Positions 33,153 through 42,685 are shown, counted from the first letter of the stretch. The stretch: 64,000 nucleotides of DNA from Sphingomonas sp. ERG5 (GCF_000803065.1 NZ_JSXI01000053.1:1-64000), one strand, 5' to 3'. Program-made: numbers and translations. Notes: generated by a model not told the origin, from the letters alone.

Positions 33153-36100
33153 GGCTGGAAAGCTTCTCGGCGTCGCCCGACATTGTCGGCGGGCGCATCT
33201 GGCTGAGCTGGGACTATGCGCTCGACGCGCTCGAAACGCCCGCCGATGCTCCTGCCGTGCTCTTGCGGCGCAAGCGGCGTGATTTCGACTTTCCACCGCT
33301 TGTCCCCGGTGATGCCTATCTCGTCTATGACGGTGCGGCATTCCCGCCGCCGCCGGTACCGGGCGCCTTGCAGGTGATTGACCTGCCGCCTGAGGACACG
33401 ATCGAGGACGGCTGGCGGGTTCAGACCGACTCAATCTCGGTCGCGACTCTCGTCGGCCCGCGCGCGACCGAGATCCAGCGACGCAAGCGCTCGATCTTCT
33501 ACGATGCTGGCGGTGCACCGGTGCGCGTCCGCGAGACGTTGCTCGATGCCGGTGCGCTGACCCCGGGCGATTCCTATTATTACGAACTTGATGACGGCTC
33601 GGCCCCCGACGCCGAGGCCATCGCCCGCTATCGCCGTATCGCCGCGCCGGGTGGAACATACGGGCTCAACCTGACGATGCATGGGATGCTGCCCGAAAAT
33701 CTGAAGACACACGACAGCCGCACATTGGCGCCCGCGTTCGCTTTCTCGGGCATTCCAGAAGCCAGCTCAACGGGTGGGCAGTTGCGGCGCTTCATCGACA
33801 TGTTCGGCATGGGCGCCGATGCGCTGCGCAGCTCGGCCGAACGGCTGGGCGCACTGCGCGATCCGCAGAACGTCGCGGCCGGCTTGCTTGCACCGCTTGG
33901 CGACATGATCGGCTGGGAAACCGCGAGCACGATCCCCATCGCCCGACAGCGGAACGAGCTGCAGACCGCGCCGCGTCTGTTTGACGTGGTCGGTACGGTG
34001 CCCGCACTCGCCGCGCTCGTCACGCATCAGACCGGCTGGCGCGCGCAGGTCGCCGAGTTCGCGCAGAGCGTCATGCGCGCCAACACCACCCCGCGTCGCA
34101 ACCTTTATCTCCGACGGCTGGACGGCAGCGTGTGGCGCGGAGCCGACGACGCAGCCCCCATGTTCGCCTTCCCCGTCGGCCAGGTCAATGGCTCGGGCGG
34201 TTTCCCCGCTCAGCTTGTCTCGGGCGCGGTCGAGCCGTTCGCGTTGCGCGCCGGGCTCGAATTGACGATCATCGTCGATGACGACGTTCCGGCGCGGGTC
34301 CGCTTTGGCCCCGATGATTTCGTCGATATCGGTGCCGCGAGCGCTGCCGAGGTCGCTGCGGTCATCGCGGCGGCATTTGACACGATCGACGCGCGCGCCG
34401 TCGCCGGAGCGATCGAACTCGTCACCGTTGCGACGGGCCCGCTGGCCGCGCTCGAGATCGCGCCTGCAGACACCAGCCTGCTCGCGTTGAATGACGCACC
34501 CGACGGCCCGGTCAGCGCCTTTGCCGACCCGCAAGGTCGGCTGCGGATCGTCTATGAACAACGGGTCGCGCAGGGTGAAGGGATGACCGCTGCGGGCGAA
34601 ACCCGGCCACGCGTCGATCGCGCGATCACCATCAAAAGCTTTGCCTATGGCAGCTGGCGCGGAGAGGTTGCGCTGCCCGACTGGACCGGCGCGGCATCGT
34701 CACCGGGTTCGGCGTTGCTTGGTGACGGTCGCATCGCGATTGCCTGGATCGATGCTGACCGTCCTACGGGCAGCCGTCTGCGCATGGCGGCGGGAGCGGC
34801 GGCAGCAGCAACGCCCGCGAGCATCGCCGGCCGCAAGACGGGGCCATTTTCACTGATCGGCGGATCGCACATCACCTTTACCGGCGCATTTGGCAGCCAG
34901 GTCTTCACCGTTCAGCCCGCCGATTATGTCGCGCTGGCCGCCGCGACCGCGATAGAAGTCACCGCGGCGATCAACACCCAATGCCCGGCCCTCAACGCCA
35001 CCATCGCCGCCGGCGGGGGCATACGCATCGCAACCGTAGCGACGGGTGACAGCGCACGGCTGGCCATCGACCTGACCGCATCGACCGCTGCGCGCGCGCT
35101 CAGCCTTGCCGACCGTCAGCTGTCCGGGCGCGGCGCCTGGTCAGCTGCCATCGACTGGCCGGGACCGCTCGACGGCCCCGCGACCGCGCGTGACGTCATC
35201 GATCCCGCCCTTTGTGCCGATCCGTTGGGGGGCGCGCGGCTGTTCTGGAGCGAGCATATGGATGCGCGCTGGCAAGTGCGGCAAGCGCACTGGAGCGACC
35301 GTCTGACTCTGGTCACGGCGCAGGGTGTGTCGCAACAAACCGGCGGCGCGCCCTGGGTCAGCTGGCATATGGCCGACGGATTGCCGAGCAACGTGGTGCG
35401 CGCGGTCGCCGCCGACGCGCGTGGAGCCCTGTGGTTCGCCACCGATGCGGGCGTCGCCGAGCGCCGCGCCGATGGCGTCTGGACAGTTTTCAACACCGGA
35501 AGCGGCCTGGGATCGAACGACATCCGTGACGTAACGCTGCTGCTTGATGGATCGCTATGGGCGGCGACCCCAGCCGGGATTTCGCGCCGTACCGCAGCCG
35601 GTGTGATCAGCGTCATTGCCGCAGCGCCGGGCAGCCTGATCGGCAACGATGTACAGGCGGTCGCCGGCGATGCGGCGGGCAACGCCTGGGCCGCGACGCT
35701 GGCCGGAGTCAGTCGCCTCGACCCGCTGGGCCGCTGGCGCAGCTGGACGGTGACCGATGGCCTGCCCGCCGGTGTACCGCGCCGGATCGCGACCGGCGCG
35801 GCGGGCCGCGTCGCCCTAGCGGCTTCCGATGGTGTCGCGATCTTCGCTGATGACGCCTGGCGGACCTTCACGACCAATGATGGGCTGCTGTCGGACGACG
35901 CGCGCAGCGTCGCCTGGAGCTCCGACGGCACGCTCTATGCGGTGACCGCCGCGGGACTGGAGCGCTGGGACGGCAATCGCTGGCGGGCGCGGACCCTGGC
36001 CGACGGCCTGCCCGCCGCCGACCTCCGGTCGATCGCCGCATTACCCGACGGCCGCCTCGCGATCGGTACTGCGAACGGACTCGTCGTTGGCGCGCCGGAT

Positions 36101-37207
36101 GCGCCCGCTGGCGACTGGAGCGTCGCTACCTTGGCCGACGGCATTGCCGGGCCAGTTATTGCCGGAGTCCATGGTGGCTGGTCCGCCCCCGTCACGCTCG
36201 CACAAAATGGCGGCGGAGACCGCGAAGCGCGTGCGTTCGTCGGCGCGGGAGGGCGGACCTGGCTGTTCTGGTCGCGGCGCGAGGCAGTCGCCGGGGCCGA
36301 GCGCGAAAGCTGGACATTGCGCTTGCGGCGCTACGACCCCGCCACCGCCGCCTGGAACGCGGAAAGCGCCATGACCGCCCCTCCCCCGAACGGTGCGGCG
36401 GACCGGCAGCCTGCGCCGCTACCCTCGGGCGCAGGCTGCACCCTGTTCTTCACATCCGATCGCAGCGGCGGCGCGGCCATTTGGCGCGTCGACGTCAGCG
36501 GCGCGGGCGTGGCCGGGGCGCCCGCACCGGTGGCTGCCGATGCCGCCGAGTTGACCCGCCCCGTCGCAGTCGCCGTTCCAGCAGGCCCGACCTGGCTGAT
36601 CCACCGCTCGGATGCCCCACTGGCGCTCGCTCAGGTCGCGGTCGTGCCGGAACCGGGCACGGCGCCGCGCCGCAGCGAACGTGTCCCCGAAGTGCGCGCG
36701 CTGACCCTGAACGCCGGCGCCCGCACGCCGGTGCTCGCGCATGCCGCGCGTAATCTCGGGCGGCGGCGCTGGGGCGATTACTTTGCCTATACGCCCGAAT
36801 ATCCGGATGTGATCGACGCCGACGCACCGACCCAGACCCACGTGTACACGCGCCGCACGATCGGCCTCTACCTGCGCCAATCGCCGATCGGCGCGGCGAT
36901 CACGACCGAAGCGATCGCGCGACTGCGCCAGTTGCTGAGGCGCCATCTGCCGATCAATCTCAGACTCGTCCTCGTCGTCGCACCCGATCCGCTGGTCGAA
37001 TATCTCTATACGGCTGACGCCGACATCGAGGAAAAATGGAGCGACGACATTCCGTTCGTCGAAACGCTCGGCGGACTGTCCGACAGTTCCACCGTGACGA
37101 TTCCGGGTCTCGGCATTCTGATCGCCAACGACCTCGACAGCCGCGCATTCGCGGCAACCATTCTCGCGACGCTCAAGCGGCGCACCTGGTTTCCGGATCT
37201 CATCTGA
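33149..37207 (+). CDS. gpI-like baseplate/tail protein fused to Reg_prop-type beta-propeller
   Basis: 1352 aa multidomain protein. About 1-190: beta-rich, FN3-like (GRIWLSWDYALDALETPADA). About 209-300: gpI/TIGR02242-like segment (LRRFIDMFG, GLLAPLGDMIGWE, GTVPALAALVTHQTGW). About 357-455 and 564-660: two copies of a hook-IN-like module also present in the sheath. About 737-1000: five or six repeats with GLPSNVVRAVAADARGALWF and later copies (GLGSNDIRDVTLLLDGSLWA, GNDVQAVAGDAAGNAWAA), the Reg_prop propeller of hybrid two-component sensors. About 1030-1140: a further propeller-like part with LFFTSDRSGG. The last 150 residues are beta/alpha. It probably links baseplate to receptor-binding parts. 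Confidence 0.85.
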   Translation: MRLESFSASPDIVGGRIWLSWDYALDALETPADAPAVLLRRKRRDFDFPPLVPGDAYLVYDGAAFPPPPVPGALQVIDLPPEDTIEDGWRVQTDSISVATLVGPRATEIQRRKRSIFYDAGGAPVRVRETLLDAGALTPGDSYYYELDDGSAPDAEAIARYRRIAAPGGTYGLNLTMHGMLPENLKTHDSRTLAPAFAFSGIPEASSTGGQLRRFIDMFGMGADALRSSAERLGALRDPQNVAAGLLAPLGDMIGWETASTIPIARQRNELQTAPRLFDVVGTVPALAALVTHQTGWRAQVAEFAQSVMRANTTPRRNLYLRRLDGSVWRGADDAAPMFAFPVGQVNGSGGFPAQLVSGAVEPFALRAGLELTIIVDDDVPARVRFGPDDFVDIGAASAAEVAAVIAAAFDTIDARAVAGAIELVTVATGPLAALEIAPADTSLLALNDAPDGPVSAFADPQGRLRIVYEQRVAQGEGMTAAGETRPRVDRAITIKSFAYGSWRGEVALPDWTGAASSPGSALLGDGRIAIAWIDADRPTGSRLRMAAGAAAAATPASIAGRKTGPFSLIGGSHITFTGAFGSQVFTVQPADYVALAAATAIEVTAAINTQCPALNATIAAGGGIRIATVATGDSARLAIDLTASTAARALSLADRQLSGRGAWSAAIDWPGPLDGPATARDVIDPALCADPLGGARLFWSEHMDARWQVRQAHWSDRLTLVTAQGVSQQTGGAPWVSWHMADGLPSNVVRAVAADARGALWFATDAGVAERRADGVWTVFNTGSGLGSNDIRDVTLLLDGSLWAATPAGISRRTAAGVISVIAAAPGSLIGNDVQAVAGDAAGNAWAATLAGVSRLDPLGRWRSWTVTDGLPAGVPRRIATGAAGRVALAASDGVAIFADDAWRTFTTNDGLLSDDARSVAWSSDGTLYAVTAAGLERWDGNRWRARTLADGLPAADLRSIAALPDGRLAIGTANGLVVGAPDAPAGDWSVATLADGIAGPVIAGVHGGWSAPVTLAQNGGGDREARAFVGAGGRTWLFWSRREAVAGAERESWTLRLRRYDPATAAWNAESAMTAPPPNGAADRQPAPLPSGAGCTLFFTSDRSGGAAIWRVDVSGAGVAGAPAPVAADAAELTRPVAVAVPAGPTWLIHRSDAPLALAQVAVVPEPGTAPRRSERVPEVRALTLNAGARTPVLAHAARNLGRRRWGDYFAYTPEYPDVIDADAPTQTHVYTRRTIGLYLRQSPIGAAITTEAIARLRQLLRRHLPINLRLVLVVAPDPLVEYLYTADADIEEKWSDDIPFVETLGGLSDSSTVTIPGLGILIANDLDSRAFAATILATLKRRTWFPDLI

Positions 37208-37235
37208 TGCCGGGCCTCATCCAATGGAGGTGTCG

Positions 37236-37772
37236 ATGACCCTTACCGAAACCGCAGGTGGCGCGATCAAGGGGCGCTACCGCGACGTGCTGCGCGATCC
37301 CGATGGTCGATTGATCCACGACTTCGGTTGGCGCGACAACGCCATCGTGCTCGATTGCCGACGAATGCTGGCGAGCTTCATGGCGGGCAAATCGGCACTT
37401 GGCATCCAGGGGCTGTGGCTGGGATCGGGGCTTCCTGCCTGGGATGTCGGTGGACCGCCGCCGGCTGGGCCGGGGCAAGTCAAACCGGTCGACCCCGCCC
37501 CGTTCCTGGTGCCGCTCGCCGACCTTCAGATCGACTTTCTCGACGGCGGGCTGGTGACGGCGATGCCGACCAACCGTCTGCAGATCGTTGCATCGGTTGG
37601 GCCCGGCAAGCCGCCCTGGCCCGACGGCGCGCATGTCGCCGTCAGCCTGCGCGAATTCGGATTGGTCGGCCAGATCGCCGGTGCGCCGGCACTGATCAAC
37701 TATGTGACGCATCCCGTCATCAACAAAGACCCGACGAGCACGCTGGAGCGCACGCTCTGGCTGGTATTCTAG
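37236..37772 (+). CDS. Putative tail-fibre/collar-like injection-system protein
   Basis: 178 aa. The pattern FGWRDNAIVLDCRRMLASFM, LWLGSGLPAWDVGG, VAVSLREFGLVGQ and the ending LERTLWLVF resembles short beta-rich tail proteins that sit between gpI and fibre proteins in other loci. A strong GGAGG at 37226-37230 places the start at ATG 37236, rather than the in-frame ATG at 37224. Function unknown; a role in attachment or as an adaptor for the next two proteins is inference. Confidence 0.7.
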   Translation: MTLTETAGGAIKGRYRDVLRDPDGRLIHDFGWRDNAIVLDCRRMLASFMAGKSALGIQGLWLGSGLPAWDVGGPPPAGPGQVKPVDPAPFLVPLADLQIDFLDGGLVTAMPTNRLQIVASVGPGKPPWPDGAHVAVSLREFGLVGQIAGAPALINYVTHPVINKDPTSTLERTLWLVF

Positions 37773-37791
37773 TCACTGAGGAGGACGACCC

Positions 37792-39771
37792 ATGGCCGTA
37801 ATCACGCCCGACACGTTCGATCCGCTCAAGCGCTTTGTCAGCGTTCGGCTGCAACAGGGCGTCCCGCTCGTCGATGCCGACTGGAACGAGGGCCAGGATG
37901 CCCAGCGCTTCACCTCACGCTCGTACCGCCGCTGGTATGTCGGCGACGGCGTGCCCTATGGCAGCGATGCCTTCCGCATTCAGGCGCTGGCCGCACCGGC
38001 GGCGAATGACTTCCTGATCGGGCGGGGCGTCGCTGCCGCTCCCGGCGGCACGCCGCCACTCACTATCGGCTTGCATCATACCGGGCGCTGCCTGGTCGAT
38101 GGGCTGGAAGCAATCATCGACGGCGACGTCGCCTTTCGCGCCCAGGAACTGCACGTTGCCAACCTCGGTGCCGCCGCCGCCGCGATCCGCCTCAACACGA
38201 AGACGATTCCCGAGCTGCCAGTCCTTAACGGAACGCTGCTCATCTATCTCGATGTCTGGGAACGGCTGGCACGACCCGATGAATTTCCAGCCCTGGTATT
38301 CGTCGATATCGGCACCGAGAGCTGTGCGCGCATCCGCCGCGAATGGGTCGTACGTGCACGCGCCGCAGCGACCGTGCCGCAAGCGGGAGATCCCGATTTC
38401 GAGGCGGGGCACGGTTATTTCCAGCTTGCCATGCTGACCCGCGTCGCCGCCGACCCGATCATTTTCCCGAGCCAGATCACCGATCGCCGCGAGCAGCGCC
38501 TGCTGACCCCGCCGGCAACCCTGATCGAGGATATGCTGGGTCTTGCGCCCGACAGCTATCGTCGGGGCGAGGGGCGCCCGGCGATCCCGCTGCGCGCGGC
38601 GGTCAACGCATTGTTGCGCGGTCAGTTGCCGGCCTCGGTCGATCAGGCCATCGCACCCGACCCGGCGAACGATCTTGCAACGCGCGCTTTCGCCCGCGTC
38701 AATGACACGACGGTGATGCTGTGGGAATCGAACCGCGTCGCGGCGATCCCGCAGATCTTCGCGGCGAGCTGGGCGATCGGCGATCCGGCCTCGGCTGGAA
38801 CCAACCCGCCGATCCAGGTGACGAGCGGTGCGGTTGCCGCGAACCTTCCGTCGTTGACACTGCTCCCGACCAGTCCGGCCCCGGCACTGTTCATGACCTA
38901 TCAGCGCAACAACAACATCTTCTTCCGCCGCGCCGCGGGGGTCGCGGGCCTGCCGGCCGCCGCCGAGACGCCAGTCGCGCAACAGGTCGACCCCGAAGCG
39001 CACTCGGTCGCGGTCCGCGCCGGTCAGATCGTCACGGTGTTCTGGATCGTCAACGGCGCGGGCGTCAATGACTTCATCCGTTATCGCCGCCGCCAGTATA
39101 ATGCCGCCTGGGACGAGGGCACGGCAACGTGGCTCGACACCGAAACGACCAATTTGTCGACGCTGCAGGTCGCGCTGCCGTCGACCACGCCCGGCGTCTT
39201 CCATGCGACGGCGGATGCGGCCGGGCGCGTCTGGGTCGCATTCGAAGCGGTCGCAGCCTCGGCGATTGGCGTCGCACGGCTCACCCCGGCGTCGGGCGCG
39301 ATCGAGACCTGGACCAATACCACGCTCGCTTCGCCTGGCGTGAGCGCGGACACTCAGCCTTTTGTGCTGATCGACGGCGCCCAGCACGTCCAGCTGTTCT
39401 GGCGCGCGGATGCGGGCATTTTCATGGCCACTTGCGATGTGGTCGCCAACACATGGTCCGCCGCCACCGCCGTCCCGATCGCAGGGGCCGGTCCCGCGGG
39501 CAGCAACTCGCGCCCGGTCGCGGTGCGCGAGGATGATGGCGGCATCTGGCTGCTGTGGAGCCATCTCGACAATGGCCAGACCAACATCTGGGCGGCGCGG
39601 CGCGATCCGCTGACCGGGGGCTGGGGTCTCGCGCGGCAGATCACGGCGTCGGCCGGCAATAACGACTTTGCCTATGCGACGATCGAGAGCGGCGCGATCA
39701 CATTGTTCTTCCGCTCCAACCGCAGCGGCGATTTCAACCTTTTCACCAAGCAGATTGTCACAACCATCTGA
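37792..39771 (+). CDS. DUF6519-like injection-system protein with C-terminal propeller
   Basis: 659 aa. N-terminus RFVSVRLQQGVPLVDADWNE is the DUF6519 signature (QQG-V-L-DADWNE), seen in many extracellular injection loci and thought to be baseplate-peripheral or fibre-associated. DVWERLARPDEFPALVFVDI continues the domain (about 1-250). From about 330 on there are propeller-like repeats (GGIWLLWSHLDNGQTNIWAA, ITLFFRSNRSGDFNLFTKQI) related to those in the 33149 gene. GAGGAGG ribosome site. Likely exposed at the particle end. Confidence 0.82.
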   Translation: MAVITPDTFDPLKRFVSVRLQQGVPLVDADWNEGQDAQRFTSRSYRRWYVGDGVPYGSDAFRIQALAAPAANDFLIGRGVAAAPGGTPPLTIGLHHTGRCLVDGLEAIIDGDVAFRAQELHVANLGAAAAAIRLNTKTIPELPVLNGTLLIYLDVWERLARPDEFPALVFVDIGTESCARIRREWVVRARAAATVPQAGDPDFEAGHGYFQLAMLTRVAADPIIFPSQITDRREQRLLTPPATLIEDMLGLAPDSYRRGEGRPAIPLRAAVNALLRGQLPASVDQAIAPDPANDLATRAFARVNDTTVMLWESNRVAAIPQIFAASWAIGDPASAGTNPPIQVTSGAVAANLPSLTLLPTSPAPALFMTYQRNNNIFFRRAAGVAGLPAAAETPVAQQVDPEAHSVAVRAGQIVTVFWIVNGAGVNDFIRYRRRQYNAAWDEGTATWLDTETTNLSTLQVALPSTTPGVFHATADAAGRVWVAFEAVAASAIGVARLTPASGAIETWTNTTLASPGVSADTQPFVLIDGAQHVQLFWRADAGIFMATCDVVANTWSAATAVPIAGAGPAGSNSRPVAVREDDGGIWLLWSHLDNGQTNIWAARRDPLTGGWGLARQITASAGNNDFAYATIESGAITLFFRSNRSGDFNLFTKQIVTTI

Positions 39772-39783
39772 ACGGAGGCGAGC

Positions 39784-42408
39784 ATGCCCAATCCCACCAT
39801 CACGCCCTGGGCCCCTGGCGGGTCCTTCACGGTCACCGGCTCGACCTTCGCCGCGGCCGATATCGCCCTGACCGACATCGCGAACGCCCCCGCATCGCTG
39901 ACGTTGACTCTCCCTGCCAACGCGACGCTCGTCGCGCTGCGCGATCCGGCGAGCTGGACGGCGGCGGCGACGACGCTCCTCAACCCCGGCGCCTGGGTCG
40001 CCGGACCGATCCTGGTGGACGGCCAATGGACGGTCACGATCATGCCCAGCGGGGCGGCGACCGACCCGGTGACGGTGCAGATCGAGGACCAGGATGGGTC
40101 GAACCCGAACGGCACGCTGCGCCTGATCGCCCGCGCGCTCACCGGCAATGCCATATTCGAACCGGCCGGCGGCACGCTGTCGATCGATCGGGTGCTTGCC
40201 GATCCGTCGATCACGAACCCGCAAGTCACCAGCGGCCTGCCCGTCGAGGAGCTGGCCAATGTTTCGCTCGGCGCGACTGTTTCCCGCACCGAGTCGAAGA
40301 ACGGTGCGGCGGTGCTGACCGCGCCACCGCCGATCGTCAGTGTCTGGACTCCGGAGCCCGCCAATCCGGCGGCGGTGAGCAATTTCAGCTCCCCCGGCAC
40401 GACCGCGACATTCAAGGCGCCCGCCGCCTATACGCCGCTCAACCTGTCGTTCCGCATCACCGGCGCCTATAATATCGATGGCGGCGGGCTCGGCTCGGCC
40501 AGCAATCCGCGCAATTCGGCGGCGCTGCCAGTGGCGGTCCAGACCGTGACGCATGGCATGCTGCTCGTGCTTGATCGATCGGGCAGCATGGACGCGAGTT
40601 TCGGCGGCGGCCAGTCGCGCTGGACCGCGGCGACGCGCGCCGCGCATGCCTGGCTCGACCTGTTCCGCGCCTTTCGCCCCGCCGGCGCACACAAAGCTGG
40701 CATTCTGACCTTCGAACATGATGGCTGCGGCTGGAAAGCAGCGGCGGCGGTCGGCGATATCACGTTACGCAACCCCGAAAATGCCGCCACCGCCGCATCG
40801 ATGAGTCCACTCACACCCTTTGGCGATGTCGCGGAACTCGTGCTCGGCACGCCGCAGACCTGTACCCCAATCGGCGACGCACTCGTCGCCGGCTTCGAGG
40901 CGATCGATGCCGGATTGAACGCGGGAAGCGAAACCAAACGCGCGAGCGTCCTGCTGCTGACCGACGGTTATGAAAATTCCGGCAAAGTCACCATCGCCGC
41001 CTCGATCGGCGAGGCCGCGCAAACATTCGCGCAAAAGCGGCTTGGCCTTGGCGCGAACGACCTGATCGGCGACCGGTTGTTCACGCTCGCGGTCGGGCAA
41101 CAGGTCGACGCCGATCGGCTGAACCAGCTCGGCACCGGCTTCTACCAGATGGCCAGCGAGTATAAACAGATGCTGCCGGCCTTTGCCGAAATGCTCGGCA
41201 AGGTGCTCGACGCACAGCCGGTGATGCCGGTCGGCGGGATCGCCGATCCCGACGCGCCGCCGAACGCGCTCTATTTTCCGATGTCGGCGGGCGAACAGAA
41301 AATCGCCTTTCTCGTCCCTTGGTCGTCGCAGAACGACACGATCGCCATCGCCTGGCGCGCGCAAGGGTCGGCGGCGGCCTTTACCGCAGTCAATCCCGCC
41401 GGCGCCGGTGTCAAATCCTACCGGCGCAAGGGACACGGGGTCATCGTCGCGGATATTCCGGCGGTCACCGGTGGCACCGGCGCGACCCAATGGCGGATGC
41501 AGCATTTCAGCGGCAACGCCCCCCAGCCGATGACCAACGATTCGGTATTGTGCATGGCCGACCTGATGCTGAAGGCCGAGGTCGCGTTCGACCGGCGGCA
41601 ATATTTCATTGGCGATCCGATCACCCTGTCGTGCGGACTGGTCCATGGCGGCGCACCTGTGTCGGGCAGTTCGGTCCTGCTTGACGTCGCGCGGCCCGGC
41701 GAAGGGCTTGGCACCTTCCTCGCCACGCACGCCGGCCGATACAAGGCGGTGCTGCGCGATCTGCCGTCCGACATTTCGAAAAGCCCCGACCAGTATAAGG
41801 GCAAGGCGCTGATGCACGCGGTGGTGCTGCGATTGATGCAGCTCGATCACTTGCCCGACGTCACCCCGCCCGCACCCGGGCTGGCCGAAGGCGCGCCGGG
41901 CCAGTACGCCGCCACTTTCGCCGACACGGCCAAGGAAGGAACCTACACCTTCCGCTGGCGCGTCGACGGGACGCTGCCCGACGGCTCGCGCTTCACCCGC
42001 GTCCTCGTGCGCTCGACCTGGGTCGGTGTCCGTCCCGATCCGTCACTGCTCGGCACGATCTGGCAAACGGTGCCCGGCGGCTGGACGATGACCTTCACGC
42101 CGAAGACCGCCTCGGGCGAGTTGCTCGGGCCGTTCCGCGCCGACACGATCGACATGACTGTCGCGCACGGCAGCTTCGACGGCGACCTGGTTGATCACCT
42201 CGACGGTTCGTACAGCCGCAAGGTGCTGAGCCAGAATGATCGCCAGCCCGTGGTGTCGATCGACATATATGGCACGCCGATGAACCCCACCGGGCCAGGC
42301 CTCGACGACCCGAACGGTTTTGCCGGGCTGAGCTGCTGGCTGATCTGGTGCGCCGCCTGGCGCTGCCTGATCCGCCGCATCCTGGCGCTATTTGGTATAA
42401 AGCCCTGA
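39784..42408 (+). CDS. von Willebrand factor A domain protein ending the injection-system operon
   Basis: 874 aa. The N-terminal 250 residues are Ala/Thr-rich beta domains. The vWA domain (about 253-475) keeps the MIDAS residues: DRSGSMD at 264-270, T in CTPIGDAL and D in LLLTDGYENSG. Beta-rich domains follow (about 490-830), and the last 26 residues are Trp/Cys-rich and hydrophobic, then basic (WLIWCAAWRCLIRRILALFG), suggesting membrane contact or lipidation. No signal peptide. vWA domains are unusual in injection loci; metal-dependent adhesion is the family role. It is the last gene before a convergent gap, so it may be a receptor-binding fibre, surface adhesin or effector. Confidence 0.83.
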   Translation: MPNPTITPWAPGGSFTVTGSTFAAADIALTDIANAPASLTLTLPANATLVALRDPASWTAAATTLLNPGAWVAGPILVDGQWTVTIMPSGAATDPVTVQIEDQDGSNPNGTLRLIARALTGNAIFEPAGGTLSIDRVLADPSITNPQVTSGLPVEELANVSLGATVSRTESKNGAAVLTAPPPIVSVWTPEPANPAAVSNFSSPGTTATFKAPAAYTPLNLSFRITGAYNIDGGGLGSASNPRNSAALPVAVQTVTHGMLLVLDRSGSMDASFGGGQSRWTAATRAAHAWLDLFRAFRPAGAHKAGILTFEHDGCGWKAAAAVGDITLRNPENAATAASMSPLTPFGDVAELVLGTPQTCTPIGDALVAGFEAIDAGLNAGSETKRASVLLLTDGYENSGKVTIAASIGEAAQTFAQKRLGLGANDLIGDRLFTLAVGQQVDADRLNQLGTGFYQMASEYKQMLPAFAEMLGKVLDAQPVMPVGGIADPDAPPNALYFPMSAGEQKIAFLVPWSSQNDTIAIAWRAQGSAAAFTAVNPAGAGVKSYRRKGHGVIVADIPAVTGGTGATQWRMQHFSGNAPQPMTNDSVLCMADLMLKAEVAFDRRQYFIGDPITLSCGLVHGGAPVSGSSVLLDVARPGEGLGTFLATHAGRYKAVLRDLPSDISKSPDQYKGKALMHAVVLRLMQLDHLPDVTPPAPGLAEGAPGQYAATFADTAKEGTYTFRWRVDGTLPDGSRFTRVLVRSTWVGVRPDPSLLGTIWQTVPGGWTMTFTPKTASGELLGPFRADTIDMTVAHGSFDGDLVDHLDGSYSRKVLSQNDRQPVVSIDIYGTPMNPTGPGLDDPNGFAGLSCWLIWCAAWRCLIRRILALFGIKP

Positions 42409-42464
42409 CGATGTCACAATAAGCATCTGATATAAAACGGATTATGCAAGATTTTCACTGAAGA

Positions 42465-42511
42465 GGCGGTGGAAAAGATATGATACATACCGGTGTAACA
42501 TATCTCCCGCC
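42465..42511. terminator. Inverted repeat between convergent operons
   Basis: AGATATG (42476-42482) pairs with CATATCT (42499-42505), flanked by GGCGG (42465-42469) and CCGCC (42507-42511). It lies 57 bases after the injection-system stop, between two operons that converge, and may terminate transcription. The stem is bulged and has no U-run. The rest of 42409-42685 holds nothing else I can recognise. Confidence 0.4.
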
Positions 42512-42685
42512 GCCCCTTCCCCAAATCCTGTCGTTAGCGACGATTCAACTATGGCGCAGCATGCGGCATGCAGCCCTTGCCGGCTTGATACCGGCACGCT
42601 CTTTCTTATTGTCGGAAAACAGCATTGCCGTGGTCGCCAGCGCAAAACGCTCGCGCATGACCTGAACTCCCCGCGCAGACGTCTC

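Noticed and set aside
37915..40719. Long antisense open frames (for example 934, 731, 519 and 421 codons) opposite CIS, rpsA and other genes
   Set aside because: They mirror real genes, are rich in Arg/Ala/His without any domain signature, and arise from the third-position GC bias.
16806..42408. Complete prophage
   Set aside because: No terminase, portal, capsid, integrase or lysis genes; only tail-type genes are present.
16806..42408. Type VI secretion system
   Set aside because: No TssB/C two-subunit sheath, TssJLM membrane complex or ClpV; the gene set is that of an extracellular-type system.
42480..42665. Small frames in the 42409-42685 gap
   Set aside because: No ribosome site, codon bias or conserved motif; overlapping frames on both strands look equal.
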